From Brienomyrus brachyistius (lineage: Eukaryota > Chordata > Actinopteri > Osteoglossiformes > Mormyridae): a stretch of DNA of 64,000 nucleotides. The stretch covers positions 12,482,363 through 12,546,362 of the forward strand of contig NC_064535.1 of the NCBI RefSeq assembly GCF_023856365.1, in the 5' to 3' direction. Of the stretch, positions 1 to 12,751 are shown in pieces. The first letter of the stretch is position 1; each line of letters begins with the position of its first letter. Made by a program: the position numbers and the translations under genes. A model generated the notes under the pieces. That model had not been told where the DNA came from. It saw only the letters and a program-made list of their open reading frames with translations, and did not search any database.

Positions 1-809
1 TTACTGCTGGGCTCTCCATTCTCAACCCTCATTACTGAATCTGCAGTCCAGTTTATTAAAGATATTCCAGCATTTTGATGTTGCGTAACAGCAAAATGCT
101 GTGAAACACATCTTTTCCTCCTATGTCATCTACAGCAGACACAGGTATGGATAACTTCTACAGCAAGCATGGTCCAGTGAAATCCCCTGGAGAAATATTA
201 ATATTCCCCTTGTCGGGGGGGCGTTCTTGTTTTAGACACAGATGGAGATTGTCTACAGAGGTTACACTGACCAGGACCCGCTGGGGCACAGACCTGCATG
301 CAGTTAAAAATGTAAATTATACATGCACTCAGTTTACCGCTTGTGTTTTGAAGAAGCCGGGCTTATTTGTGAAACGTCCGTATGTCATTGACGCAGGTTT
401 CGAAGCTGAAAGTGATGATTCCAGCAAAAGCAACTGGCACAGTGAGCATGATTATACATGTCGTTCACATCCCGGGGGAGGTGGGGTGTAACTCCCGCTG
501 AGGTGAGAGTCGGACTTTAGCCAGGAAAGGTCTTCCCTCATATTATCATGGTTATTTGGTTACATTCTGCTGCACCTGGATTCAGTATCCAGCCAAAATG
601 CAAAGTGTAGACTAGCATGATGCACCCTGTGACATCATGGCCCCTTTCAGTGAAAAATAGCATTAAAGTTCAAGCTCAAGGGAGGGCATGAATGTGAGCA
701 CATGTCAGAAACGAAGCTCATATGTGGCCACTTGTGATCTGCTTTGGCTGGGGAGAGTCTTGCAGTGTGTCTAGAACATGCAGTCGATCTTATTTGGGCA
801 GCTGGCTTC
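1..809. other. Non-coding flank, no gene recognised
   Basis: No exon of a protein I know is visible on either strand. An open frame at 123-491 (+, 122 residues) has no recognisable domain and ordinary composition, so I treat it as chance. The stretch is upstream of the minisatellite and tmem72. Confidence 0.5.
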
Positions 810-1208
810 CAGCTCCTACATCACTGGCCTGATCCCCCAGCTCCCGCATGACAGGCCTGATCCCCCAGCTCCCGCATGACAGGCCTGATACCCCAGCTTG
901 TACATTACAGGCCTGATCCCCCAGCTTGTACATTACAGGCCTGATCCCCCAGCTCCCGCATGACAGGCCTGATCCCCCAGCTCAAACATCACAGGCCTGA
1001 TCCCCCAGCTCAAACATCACAGGCCTGATCCCCCAGCTCCCGCATGACAGGCCTGATCCCCCAGCTCCCGCATGACAGGCCTGATCCCCCAGCTCCCGCA
1101 TGACAGGCCTGATCCCCCAGCTCCCGCATGACAGGCCTGATCCCCCAGCTCCCGCATGACAGGCCTGATCCCCCAGCTCCCGCATAACAGGCCTGATCCC
1201 CCAGCTCC
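810..1208. repeat. 28-bp minisatellite, about 14 copies
   Basis: A tandem array with unit CCTGATCCCCCAGCTCCCGC plus ATGACAGG (28 bp). Unit variants replace TCCCGCATGACA by TTGTACATTACA or CAAACATCACA, and variant units sit next to each other, which suggests local unit duplication. Because 28 is not divisible by three, the reverse strand is open in several frames through the array and repeats the same peptide. This is a consequence of the repeat, not a gene. Confidence 0.95.
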
Positions 1209-1988
1209 TTCTTCACTTTGATGAGTTGCTTTTTCTGCAGTGATGACTGTGAGTCGTGCAGTGGCACCAACAATGATGCAGATGGGTCAGGGTGTTCTGC
1301 TGGCACCTCAAGCACACTGGTACTGGGTGTCTTTCTGTACCTATGAGCAGTTCCTCTTCAGTGTGTCAGTGACAAATATTGACCTGGCAGGAGGCCACAG
1401 GCATGAGGGGCTGATGTGCACTACAGACCAGAGGTGTCGAGGTGGATTTTTTTTTTTTAATGAACAATACACTGCTTTGTCAAAATTTTATTGCAAGAAA
1501 ATATCGGAAAAACGTAAAACAAATGTAACTGATTGGTTTTCAGTATTTTATAGCTTGTTCTAAAACATTGTTTAGTTATAAAGGCTGAAACTATTGGTTT
1601 TGAAGACTTCATGAAGTCTGTTTTTTGTGCTTTATCATTCATTTTGTTTTGGAATTCTATTTACTAATGTCAGACCTTGATTTGCTCTTCGCCTCTCTTA
1701 ATGGTATCTTAAGTAACTAAACGCTAGCCACTTGTCTGCCTTGTCCCAGATCATGTTGAGAAAGGTTTCAATCTTCTGTTATACTGTGTCACAACTGATA
1801 AGTGAGAATTTTTGGTAAATATTTCTTTGTGTTTGCGATGGCTAGAAAGGCACCGCTAACAACTGTACAGAGAACAATTAAATGTTTCTAAGCATGGAGG
1901 GACCTACTGTTTACAGAGGCTGACATGAAGGTTGACAGGAAGCAACAGTGACATGAAGATGATGCGAAAGGCTCAACATTGACATTTT

Positions 1989-2249
1989 TTGACGTGCAAA
2001 AGAACTCGGAAGATGAGTGCTCGAGATCTGAGGGCTGCGATTAATGCGAACAGAAGGTACCCAGTATCTTTTAATACAGTCAAGCAAAGACTGAGAGCAG
2101 CTGGACTGCATGGTCGAGTTGCTGCCATAAAACCTTTTCTTTGCGGTGTTAACAAGAGGCTACTATGGGCCAAGCAACACAAACACCGGAGTGTTCAAGA
2201 CTGGGAGCGGAGCTTGTGGGAAGACAAAAGTAAATTTCAGTTTATGTGA
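1989..2249 (+). pseudogene. Tc1-like transposase fragment
   Basis: This 86-residue open stretch has the Tc1 transposase pattern of a paired-like helix-turn-helix followed by the start of the DDE domain (WAKQHKHRSVQDWERSLWEDKSKF, the usual 'W..V.WSDESKF' region). The canonical aspartate region reads 'WEDKSKF', so the first catalytic Asp context is altered. The chain ends early, just before the G run, and the rest of the protein lies in other frames downstream to about 2770. It is a relic and not expected to be active. Confidence 0.8.
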
Positions 2250-2262
2250 AACGGTGAGGGGT

Positions 2263-2287
2263 GGGGGGGGGGGGGGGGGGGGGGGGG
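2263..2287. repeat. 25-base G run
   Basis: An uninterrupted run of G inside the Tc1 relic. Homopolymers of this length are also error-prone in assembly. Confidence 0.9.
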
Positions 2288-3456
2288 AGCGCAAGCACAG
2301 AATGTGCTGTTCCTTCAGTGAAACATAGAGGTGAATCAGTGACGGAATGGGGGTCTGTTGGGGAGGAAGGTCTACAGACTTAGTCCCAATTAAAGGGATT
2401 ATGAAAAGGAAAATTATCACTCAGTTCTTCACCGTCACACAGTTCCTTCTGGTATTGGACAAAATTTCATTCTATAACTGGATAATGATCCCAAGCCAAA
2501 TTATATCCAGTCCAAAGAAAAGCAAGAAGGTCTGAGAATTTTTTTTTAGCCCCCCCAGTCTCCAGATCCTTCTCCCATTGAGCTCACAAGGGGCAAGTTG
2601 GACCGACAAGTTCGGAATGAGCGTCCTGCGAATGAAACAGAACTGTTTGCATGCTTGAAAAGGTGCTGGGGGCGTTTGGACACAATAAACTTCCAAAAAT
2701 TGCTGGAAAGGATTAAGCGAATCTATGCTGCAGTGATAAAAGCAAAGGGTGGTTATTTTGATAATACTTAGCCACTCGCATTCATTAAATCACATTGACA
2801 ATGTATATTGTTATATTACACTTCAAAACCAGTCACATTTGTTTTAAGTATTTCTAATATTTTGTTGTAACAAAAGTTTGAAAAAGCAGGGTATCATTTA
2901 TTTTTTGCTGTGGCCTGTACTGTAACCCACGTGAGTTCTGCCATTGTGTTCAGTCTGTGAGTATAATCCCCCCACCCCAGGCGCAGGCTGACGTGAAACA
3001 ACAGCTCCAGTTTGTGATCATTCTCTCTCTCTCGGTCAGTTGGGCATTTTTTTGCTTCCAGGGGGCAAATTATTTTTCTGCTGCATTCCTGGGCACATAC
3101 TGCAGATTTAATAACCATACAACAATCACACAATAAATACAATGCCACAAAAAATATGGAGAATTTTTTTTTTAATCAACAGGATTAAAATGTGAAGCAG
3201 TACCTTTCATAAGTTAATTGCAGGCTCCTAAAACCCCTGAACGTCTCTGTTCACACGAGCTCTATGTTGCGGTCGGAGGTGACGGAAAGTCGACGGGCTG
3301 CAGCCAAACGCAGGCAGGATTAGCCGTCGCCAGGCTTCTTGTGTCTAGGGTGGGGGCATCGAGATTTGGCCCCCGCCAGTCCTTCTGTGCCTCTTTGCGA
3401 TGGGATTAAACTGTGCTGAATCGAAGGCCGCCATTAGCCAGCGTACTGGCTAGACG

Positions 3457-6400
3457 ATGGGGTCTTCTGTGCTCTGGGTTCTGCTGGAGTGTATCTGCAG
3501 GGTGCTCGGCGTTGCCACGGCGGCAGGTAACCTTCCTAACTGCTGGGTATCAGATCAGAGGCTTTTCGTTACGGTTCCCGGCACTTTAAACTAGGGTGAC
3601 CATATTGTGCCCTGCAGAAAAGAGGTAACCAGGAGCAGGGTGTTAAAAGAGGCGTCAAAGCAACGCAAATATGCTTGAAAAAGTATTCTGAGTATAGAAA
3701 TCAAATTTGTACACAAAACTAAGAGAAAACCTGGAAATTTCATGCATTTTAGGTCCCAAAAAAGAGGACGAGTCTGTGGTCACCCTGTTTAAATGCATCT
3801 GCCTCCATAGTTATGCGAAAACCAAGCTGGACATGTATACGCATGGGAAATTACTGCCTAATTTTTGTTATCATCAATAAGAAGTGAGTGCACAGAATTC
3901 AGTTTTAGTAGTTTGGTGGGATCCTTTTCAATGTAGCCTGTATATGTGGAGTAAATGTTAGGACAAGGTCACAGGGAGGACGTTAGGTATTTGTATTTAT
4001 TTGTATTTATTGCGCTCACTGCTCTGATAGAAGCCCGGTCTCCATGGCGATACCATAAGTCATAACATTATATTATGGAGAGCACTGACACTTTAGGGGG
4101 GGAGGGGTCTGGCAGAGGGTGCTCTGCCTCCCCCCTGTTACTGGTCTGGTCCCCAGAGTGCATCACTCCCTCCTGCGGCCTTCCTCTCCACACATCCCCC
4201 TGCAAGACAGACAGACAGTGTGGGAGTCGGAATGATTTAAGGCAGCCCTGAGGCTGTGCGTATCTAATATGTAATCATGTGAGATGCTGTACGCTGAATG
4301 CCTTTGACTACCTTAACGTATCGAGTTTCACGTAGATCAGAGGCGTATGCAGGACCGGCAGGCTAATAAGAAGCTGTAGCGTGGGTCAGACCAGAAGTGC
4401 TGCAAGCTTGCAGAGTGCATGAAGAAATCAGCCCTGGGAAATTCAGAAAGGGCAGAGTGCAGTGTGCAGGGCTCCTGGCCCTCTGCCGTTTCTGTGGAAG
4501 CTCTTAAAACCACACTAAGTACGCACATTGCGTAACTGCATTTTTTTTGTGTGTATGTGCGCCTTACAAATAAACCGATAAACACGTACCACATGTTAGC
4601 CCAGTGGTAGGCCTGTTATTCTCACAGCCGTGGCGCTCAGTGACAGCCTGGTTTGATGCTTCAGCAAAGTTCCAGCGAATAAGATGCTTCAAAACGCTCC
4701 AAACAAACGACTGGCTCTGTGAGGCATGAAAGTGTGTAAAGTGTGTTTCAGTCGTCAGCTGCCTTTGTGGCTGGCATTAAATTACTTTTGTAGGCATTGA
4801 GAAATCTGAAAGTTATATAGTAAAGAAAGAAAATAAAGGAAAAAATGTTTATTAGTTATGGAAAAGTTTGAATACATCTTCACCCAAATACATCCTGGTG
4901 TACAAAAAGTCTTACATCGACATATTTGATATTGGGGGACACAAATGAATGATGTAAATAATGTAAATTCTTAGGTCTGTTATTTTATTGGGTGGGGGGG
5001 GGGTGGTAGGTACAAATCCCCCCTGGACCATTGCCCCTGCTTGAAGGTGAGTGTACACGCTGACCCCTAGAGGCTGACAGTGTGACTGCATTTGCCCATC
5101 AGCATTCCACATTCATCAGGCTGTTGTACTGTCACATATAAATTGCAAGTTAAACTGGCAGGAGTAAAAAGCCAGTGAAATGTGTAGCTGCTGACACATC
5201 TTGCTGCCTAATCCATACCCAGTGCTGTGTGCGGTGGGGATCGAGACCTTGAACCAAGGAAAATTCCAGAACCTGGCTGTGTACCTCCTGTAAGTACCCC
5301 AGAACTGCTGCCTCAATTGCAAACAACACCACCCACTTTCTGCCCCTCTTCCGAATAATTGACATCCACTTTAACTACAAAACCTATGGGATTTCTCACA
5401 TAGCTAACAGAAGCAAAGCTTTAAAGACCTTTAGGTGTGGAAATGGGGGTCCTTTCATGGCCTTGAGCAGGACCATTATCGCTGGCCTTCAGAAATGCGC
5501 CTGTCAGCTTCCTGTCTTCCCTGGCACACGACGCACGCTCCCTGCCTGCAGGCAAGCTCAGGATATGAGGCTGAATGTAAGAGAAAATAATGAGGGGTTT
5601 ACAGGCCGATTATGGTGTTTAAAACGACAGGTAGGTGCTCTGTGTTGTGTGAGGGGATTGTTTTAAGGTTATAAAGACTTTTGGTGTGAGCCTTTTGGCT
5701 ACGGGGTGTTTTGGAGAGAATTGGCCCGATAAGGGCTCGGAGCTCGCAGGACACCCGTCAACCATGCCCCCCCCCCCCACACACACACACACACACACAC
5801 CCACCCTGTAAACATTGTAAAAGTACCAAAGTCCCTACTATCGCTCAGTTTAAATAAATAAACTCATTAAGTAAGTGTCCTCATTAAGGCATGCACTGCT
5901 TACATATTTAACATGATCAATAACTCACTTAAGTAATGCAGGCTTTTCTTTAAGCAATGAGACCTCAAATTAACACTGAAATGCATAGCAGGTCACATCA
6001 GCAGGCTCATTGCTTCTCTGCCGTACTCAGATCAGCCCTGCCTTGTCCCCGTAGAGTATCGTCCGGGGGCGTGTCTGTACTGGAGGTGTCCTACTTCGTC
6101 GACAGTCTCCTGGTGACATGCCTGCCGTGAGTACGGAGCGTAAGGACTGCTGGGGAGTGAGCCTGGTCCGGTGCAGCACAGGCTTGTTTTTTTACCCTCA
6201 TTTATGCTCTTTGACATTTTTATTGACGTTATTTTTTTGAGTTTTTTTGTGTTCTCACCTTGAATGTTATTATTGACGAAGTTCAAGGTTTGCTCCAGCA
6301 GAGGGCGCCAAATCACAACTTTTTTTAATCGCTCTCACGTCGAGAGGTGAACGCTCATCTGCCGCTGTGCTGTCCCTCCAGCTGCCCTCCGAAGTGGATT

Positions 6401-7000
6401 GTCTTTGTTTTGTGGAAGAAGCTGTCAAACCTTGGAGGCTTCCAGAAGTTTCTCTATTACACCATAATGGCGGTGGTGTGTTTTTTGCACCCAGTGCTTG
6501 CGTGGCATGCAGTCATCCCAGGTATGATCCCTCACTCTCCATGGAGCCAAAGTGCCCATGGCAACGCCTGACCAGGGAACATGCCAACTAGGTGAAATGT
6601 CCCAGCAGCCTTTGCATGTGTCATTCCAGGGACCATGTTGCTGGTTACCGGCGTGGCCTACTTCATCCTGAGCAGAAACAAAACGTCAGCAAAGGCGGGC
6701 AGCAACCCCGAGACCTGTGACCCAGACACCAGGGCTGTGGGGCCTTCCTACTCCATACTCCATCTGGCAGGAGGCAGAAGGCCCATGTTATTGCCATATT
6801 GGGAGCGGGAGGCCAAAGACGGCTCACAGGCCGAGGCGGGAGTCACTGGAAGGGCATTGGGACGGGGATCCCGCGGGGTGCTCGATCACCAGTGCTCCAG
6901 AGAGAGCGAGACCGGTGACACGCAGGAGGATATAGAGATGCAGGAGTACGAGGAGACAGAGCAGGAGACCTCGGACAAGGCCCCCATGGTCAGAATGTGA
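3457..7000 (+). CDS. tmem72: Transmembrane protein 72 (TMEM72), 5 coding exons
   Basis: Function is not well established in the family; it is a four-pass membrane protein. Coding exons: 3457-3526, 5223-5289, 6055-6126, 6382-6521, 6630-7000. They sum to 720 bases (239 residues), all with AG/GT borders and matching phases. Recognised from ECICRVLGVATAAV in exon 1, VGIETLNQGKFQNLAVYLL in exon 2 and GGFQKF, VCFLHPVLAWH and VTGVAYFILS in exons 4-5, which align with human TMEM72. Membrane segments are at about 5-30, 38-66, 93-114 and 116-131. Residues 132-239 form a hydrophilic, acidic cytoplasmic-type tail ending ETSDKAPMVRM. The family is conserved in the membrane part and diverged in the tail, as here. 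An AATAAA lies at 7319-7324. The nearest gene downstream is an opposite-strand chemokine. Start: the only ATG before the hydrophobic exon. Confidence 0.9.
5761..5802. repeat. C run and (AC)n microsatellite
   Basis: A C tract runs directly into about 15 AC units inside tmem72 intron 2. Confidence 0.9.
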
Positions 7001-7318
7001 TGGGGAGCTGGTCAGTGCCGTAAGCCTGAAACACTCAGCCTGGGGAAGGCGTCTCCGTGTCACTACACGCGAGAGGCCTTAATTCTGTGGAATGAGAGTT
7101 CCTGTAAAATGACCCCTCCAGGGCAAACGCTGAGTAAGAGCTGGCAGCCGTCCAACGTTTGCTGAGAGCACCATGATATTCATTAAGTAAATTGTCACCT
7201 TTTCAGGTTCTGGCTGACAGATCACAATCTGCCCTTGAGCAACACAGAAATTAACTCTTCTACTGTGTTTAGGAATGAATAGCACACATGTTTAATGAAA
7301 TAATTAAGCTTTGAAGGT

Positions 7319-7324
7319 AATAAA
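7319..7324 (+). terminator. Poly(A) signal of tmem72
   Basis: AATAAA, 319 bases after the tmem72 stop. It is the first canonical hexamer found downstream. Confidence 0.5.
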
Positions 7325-7550
7325 TCCATGTAAACATCATGTGCAAGAGCCTTTTGATGGAGGAGACAGCATCACGCCACATGGTGGTGGACTGGGGAAG
7401 CGTGGCTCAGTCTGGTATGTGGGCGTGTACTGGCTCGCTGATACGTGGGCGGGGTCACGGCAGAGGACCTGGTAAGGAGGAGGCTGCCAATGAGCTGCCA
7501 GCGCAGCCTTCCCATCAGCCTCTTCTCAGCCAGAAGAAAAGACAGCTAAT

Positions 7551-8051
7551 GCTGCGTTCCATGTGAACTCCTAGTTCCTAGTTGGAAATTTGGACTGGAA
7601 CACCCCTGAAGTTAGAATTTCCAACTCATGAACTGGGAGGAATTTACACAACTCCGAGCTCAGAATTCAAGATGGCTGCGCCCTTTACCAACAGAAATTA
7701 AAACTGTAGTTCTATACTGTTTATTAGTACTTACGTCATGTAATGTGTTGTTATCAACTGATATTGCTAACAGTGGCTAACAATTAACTGGGCTAGAACA
7801 AGCAGGATTTCTTGCTTAGCCGGATAATTCGTCAGATTTAAGGTAGTCTGGGCTAAATATAAGTGAACGAAGAAAAGACCCATTTAAACTAAAGTAAATT
7901 AACCTAAGCAAAAAAAACTACTTACTTTTTTTAAACAGGTCCTTGGTATTGCTAAATGGTTTTCTAGCTTGCTGTACTGGAATGCAGTTAGCTTGTTTGT
8001 GATGTCATTCCCAGTTACGAGTTCCAACCTCCGAGGTAAATGGAACGCAAT
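7551..8051. mobile_element. Non-autonomous DNA element (MITE), about 0.5 kb
   Basis: The left end starts GCTGCGTTCCATGTGAAC and the right end, read in reverse, CATTGCGTTCCATTTACC. Each is followed by an imperfect copy of AGTTCC/GTTGGAA motifs (AGTTCCTAGTTGG on the left, GGAGGTTGGAAC on the right). The interior has no long open frame. The target duplication is not clear, so the superfamily is left open. Confidence 0.6.
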
Positions 8052-8175
8052 GTTAGGCACAGAGCCAGCGAGAGGAGTTAAGCAGTCATGTTCATCATGT
8101 CTGAGTGCCACTGTGGTTTTTGTTGTTATTGTTGTTCTTGCTGCTGTTGCTGCAGCCCTGTACTGTATAAGTGAT

Positions 8176-8198
8176 GATGGATGGATGGATGGATGGAT
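8176..8198. repeat. (GATG)n microsatellite
   Basis: About five tandem GATG units. Confidence 0.85.
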
Positions 8199-11198
8199 GC
8201 TGTCTGTACCACTACCATGACTGTTTCTGACTGTAGCTCTGTGATTAGCTGCTGCTGTCCTGAAGGGGGCTGGGGGGGGTCACACTGCTGTATCTGTTGA
8301 GAGTGACGGACACCTGCTTCTTCTGGCCGGTTGCTTAGCTACAGACACCGGCATGGTACAGCAGACAGGTCCGAGGGGACAAGGCGGGGGCCTTCCAAGG
8401 CCGCGCGCGTGCTGCATGGCCAGAGGGCCCTTTGCGTGTGCTGGCCCCTGAGGAGGGACCCCGGCACAGGGACATCGGCATGGCATCGGTGTACCACCAG
8501 CCGCACGGGGGCGAGATGCCTGCACTGAGTGCCGTCCTGCGTACGTGGATCGGCCCATGTGTGCCCAACAGGATGCTCCGCTTTCCGTCCACAGCAGTAA
8601 TGCCATAATTACATCCTCTGAGGCTGATGCAGTGTTTTCCGGCGAGGTATTGTCCCAGTTTCCTCAGATGACATGAGCCCAGCTTTTGCCGGTTATTTGT
8701 TTACCCAGATGTCATGCCCACAGTCTTCAGGGACAAGGTGGGAGATGTAAAAAACAAGCCAGAGCTTAACTAGTCTGCCCTACATTACCGTTATTTATCT
8801 TATGTTTACATGTGCTTATCTTAGCCAAAGACCCAATGCACTTCAGTAATTCATTTATGACGCAAAGCTTTTCATAATTGGTTGTGTTATCAGCATAGAG
8901 TCAACTTTATTTCAAATTAGCAGGTTACATATCACTTTATTTCATTAGAGACGTAACATGAAGATTTATAAAAATGAAACATACAAACGTCTCCGTTGCC
9001 ATAGTACCGCGGCCGTCTGCAGAGACACCTTACACACCGTGGACAAGTCTCGGAACAGTCGGCACGCCCCCCTTGGCCTCGATTGGCTTATTTTCAAGCC
9101 AAGAAAGACTCTGATAGCGTCATGCGATTGTCATTCTGCGCACCTTGAGAGTGTTTTTTTTTTTTTTGGTTGTTTGGGGGCTGCGGCTTCTAGGACGTGT
9201 ACGGTCACGATAATCCTACGTGGGTAAAACAAGGAATCTGATTTGGAATTGGGAAGTGGAACTTTTGGAAGTAAAATAACACGCAGTTCTTTTTATTCTA
9301 GAGGAAATGGTAAGACAACGTTTGTAATCTCAAATTGTACTGACCACTGCAGTACCACTGTAACAATAAGTGAGACAATCTAGTTTATTGTTTGTATCGA
9401 GTGCAAATGAACAAAGCTGGTCGTTTTTTTGAGAGGGGGGGCGGTAGGCTGGCAGGGTTAAAAGAATAAGGGAATCAAACAAATAGGATTGCTCCCGAGA
9501 GCAACGTTACTGCCGTGATTTCTTTGCTTAATCTGTGATATCAAATCGGTTTGTATCTTTTTTTTCACAGAATGGAATAAATTAATTACTACTGTAAGTT
9601 TGGGCATCCTCCGAAGCACGATAATATGGAAACCAGTGTAATTGTCTGCATTTTACATTCACTGTATTAAAATCTATGTTTTGCGTTTGTAGTCGTTTAA
9701 CAAGTTAGCCTTTTAAAATGCTGATACGTTCTGGATCATTTTAAACGGCTGTGTAATATTTTATTTTTCTGTCCTCAAACGCACTGAGATTGTCTGCGCT
9801 CCTGCTCCCTGCCACTCCACTTCATTCTGTTTATGTATTTAATCTTCAGTGGGAGACGGTAGCAGAACCTTGGCCATTATCCACCGTTATAATTTGTTAA
9901 TTTCCGTGGTAAAAACCACACAGTTTTACAGCGACAGTTGGAAATACTCAATCTGTGCTCCCTCGCTGCCGGACGTAGCTGCCTCTGCTAGGTGATCGAT
10001 AAATCAGCATGTTTAGATTAAACAGGTGGGCAAACCAGTTTCTGGGTTTCTTAACGGAGGGGCTGAGTCGTCATGAAAAGATGCCATATAATGTTAATAT
10101 TTTCGCGGTTTTATTTTGCAGTAAAGATTTCACCACTTCGGTGTGGCAATGAAGTATTTTATTATTAAAAATATCTGTGTAGGCCTATAGCAAGAGGTGC
10201 CGCGTAATTCTGTGCGGGACATTTTATTTATATATTTGTCATTAAAAGAAGCTACGAACTTCCGCATAAAGTTTACTATAATAACTTGATGTACCGTTAT
10301 CCTGATCAAATTAATGAACACAAACAAATCATAACATACTCCCTAACCCCTCCCAAACCTTAGAATGAATGGTAAAATATACAATGCGAAGAATATACTA
10401 TACAGGATATACCATACTGTGTTAATGACAAACAACTCAGTTATGAAAACTAAGCAAGACAAAATATTCTCCTGCTTCTTAAACGCATATAAAAAGTAAG
10501 CGCGTTTTAAAAAGACAGCGGCAAACAACCTAAAACTGTTAAGCTTGTTAGTCAGTGCTGCATTGCTGGTGCGATATGTGGTGTCTAAGATTTTATTTTT
10601 CTACATTTTTTACTCTCTTCTTCCCGATTGTTCTTTTTCCTGGGAAAAAAAACGGTTTATGTTAGGCATATATATTTTGGAAATTACCTTTACCTGCCAT
10701 TACATTTATCTGCCACTAGATGGAAGCGTTTTCCCATCCACGCTTTTGGTAAAAAGACACTCAATTCACAAAATTCACTGCTAGATGTAAAACACTGGAT
10801 GCATACGTAAGTGAAAACAGAACAGTTATAACTTACGACCAGAAATACAATTAGCACATTTCTTATGCGTTATATAGCTTATAGTCATTCATTTATACCT
10901 TTCAATTATGAGGTAGAATATGTATTATTTAAATATATGGTATTCTAAAAATATTCATACCATCTACAGCACACTCGTAACTTAATCTACATATGATTGA
11001 ATAACATTGTTTAGCACATGGTTGGGCTGGAGGGGGGGGCTCCATGATAACTTTAGGCAAGCAATAAATTTTGCCAGCATGCATACTTATTACCCCACCA
11101 GGAAAGTGCGCAGTATGCAGGTAATCTGTTCATTTTAGTGACAAAAACATATATGAATTTATAATAAAAAGTATTATAATGCCAAGTGGCAGCATGAC
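8199..11198. other. Intergenic, no gene recognised
   Basis: The first 400 bases are GC-rich with short open frames on both strands (8280-8606 minus is the longest, 108 residues, arginine/cysteine-rich, no domain). From 8.9 to 11.1 kb the DNA is AT-rich with poly-T and poly-G tracts. No exon, RNA gene or clear repeat with target duplications was found. Confidence 0.5.
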
Positions 11199-12751
11199 CT
11201 ACTTAGCCCAACACTGCAGTATCTTCTGTCCTTGTTTTGACAATGGATTGAGGCAGACTTTTCCATTTCTCTGGGTGAGCCTGAGAAAAGACAAGTTGCA
11301 CGTTAACGTTTGGAAATACCAGCTCTGTTGCATGGTATGAAGATCACTGGCCATTGGACAGTCACATGACTAAAGCAGGATTCATGGACGAGTGCTATCA
11401 GGGTGACGTAACCAGGGTTTTGATCTGCTTTCCCAGCAGCTGAGATCCTCGGGGACCTGTAAGGATTTCCCACAAAAAGGAAAGCACAGCCCCCCCACCA
11501 GACACACAGTGCTTCAACACTTGCAGCTTCATACTGGGTGTCTAGCTTCAGATGTCACTCGTTTGCTTTTTTCCCCCAGGAGATTTAATACACTTTGATA
11601 CTTCTGTCTGTTTTTATTTATGAGCATTGGGGACATTTGGAAGCAAAACGGGAGTGAATGGTATGTATTACGATTTTCTGGAAGACAGATGATAGCATAA
11701 ATTGGCAAAATGCCTTTTCGGACGGTAATGCTTGGATAAGAGCTCCCACAAATTTTTCCCACCTTTGGAGTGCAGTGAAGGTAATCTGTTGAGCGTGTCC
11801 CAACATGACTGGAGGCAGTGCAGAACGACAGTGAACCTGATTTCAGTTACGCTCGTACTAATTGGTTTCATCTTTTCTCATTTTTTTAATCAACATGATT
11901 AACTTTTGCTTTAACCCCTGCTCAAAAAAATCAGCACAGACCGGCATAGCTGGTTACCAGCGTGACCAGCATAATGCATACTGGTTATACCATCATATGT
12001 TGTGATTTGGTGCTGGTGGTCCAGCATCATTCATGAAATATTGCTGGTGGACCAGCTTCATGTGCAAGCAGACCAGCACAGCTGTGCTAATCCACCAGCT
12101 ACACCAGCACCTAACCATCATATACCAGCATGCAAGTCATGCTGGTCTATGCTGTTTTTTTTCAGCAGTAACAGCAGTTTTTAGATGACACATTCTGGCA
12201 GGTAAAAGGTACAGATAGATTACAGGTGGTTGCTTCAAGTGTTTCAGTGTACTAATGTGGCAAAACTGACCAGCTTACTTGAACTCATATGATATCTGAC
12301 TTCAAAGTTCACTACCTCTAGACTGTGCTGATGCATTTAAGTGCTAAGTGTGGTTACACGCTGGAAGGAGTGTGAGTTTAATGGCCAGCGTCGGTGCATG
12401 CACCCAGCATAGCATCTCTCGGGGTCGGCAAGCGGTGGGGTCTGAACCAGCTTCCCACGAAGGCTGTCCTACTTACACAATCTCCACCTTGCCGCAGAAG
12501 GAGCTCTTTGGTGTCACCTGGAAGTGTGTGAAGCTTTTCCACGGCACGAATTCCTTTATCTTCGGGCACTGGCACAACCGTGTCGGCACAGCTACCGAGT
12601 CTCCCGGAGCTACAGAAACAGGACCACACACATCTATTAAGCCTGCATCCAGGGGCACTTACCGTAGCACGCGGTCCTGTCCTGGTTCTGTCTGACCTGC
12701 ATGGAGTGTCACGGCAAACAGGAGGAGAATCTGTCCTAGGGCGGCTGGCAT
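11199..12751 (-). CDS. CXC chemokine A, non-ELR, 3 exons
   Basis: Secreted chemoattractant ligand for a CXC receptor (inferred from family). Exons on the minus strand: 12697-12751, 12477-12609 and 11199-11280, total 270 bases (89 residues), phases 1 and 2 as usual for CXC genes. Residues 1-18 are a signal peptide (MPAALGQILLLFAVTLHA). The CXC motif is C31-Q-C33, with C57 and C72 as the paired cysteines (SFCGKVEIV and KVCLNP). A fifth cysteine, C86, sits in the C-terminal helix (ILQCWAK). There is no ELR before the CXC, so an IP10/CXCL9-11-like or CXCL13-like type is likelier than CXCL8. A stronger-looking GTAAGT 39 bases after the chosen exon 1 donor would break the frame. I cannot assign an orthologue; CXCL12 is the human chemokine in this neighbourhood but the sequence is not CXCL12-like. 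Confidence 0.85.
11918..12168. mobile_element. Foldback MITE in chemokine A intron 2
   Basis: About 250 bp, strongly palindromic. The outer ends are CTGCTCAAAAAAATCAGCAC and, in reverse, CTGCTGAAAAAAAACAGCAT, followed on both sides by AGACCRGCAT. The interior alternates ACCAGCA and TGCTGGT. It can fold into a long hairpin and has no coding potential. This is a familiar repeat style in fish genomes. Confidence 0.8.

Larger units (their letters stand above)
1422..2922 (+). mobile_element. Degenerate Tc1/mariner transposon
   Basis: Imperfect inverted ends of about 100 bp face each other: roughly 1445-1555 on the left and 2805-2920 on the right. Both contain the core AAAACAAATGT with CTGCTTTKTCAAA further out. 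Between them is broken Tc1 transposase. The fragment at 1989-2249 reads as the DNA-binding/early catalytic part (ANRRYPVSFNTVKQRLRAAG, then RLLWAKQHKHRSVQDW). The 3' part near 2555-2770 reads as the catalytic end (QSPDPSPIEL, then LLERIKRIYAAV). The frames are interrupted and a 25-base G run sits inside, so the copy is dead. Exact outer ends are approximate. Confidence 0.85.

Noticed and set aside
810..1208. CRISPR-like look of regularly spaced 28-bp repeats
   Set aside because: Units are contiguous with no unique spacers; it is a minisatellite in a vertebrate genome.
982..1315. Two minus-strand frames with a repeating peptide
   Set aside because: They are the 28-bp repeat translated in shifting frames. 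No start context, splice sites or known protein.
2263..2287. Long G runs here and at 40934 and 63570 as functional G-quadruplexes
   Set aside because: Plain homopolymers in non-coding or dead transposon DNA; likely mutational or assembly features.
8280..8606. 108-residue Cys/Arg-rich minus-strand frame
   Set aside because: GC-rich sequence with open frames on both strands and no signal peptide, cysteine pattern or exon borders.
12658..12663. Strong GTAAGT-type donor after chemokine A exon 1
   Set aside because: Using it puts exon 2 out of the CXC frame. The donor 39 bases earlier keeps the frame and matches the 55-base exon of gene B.
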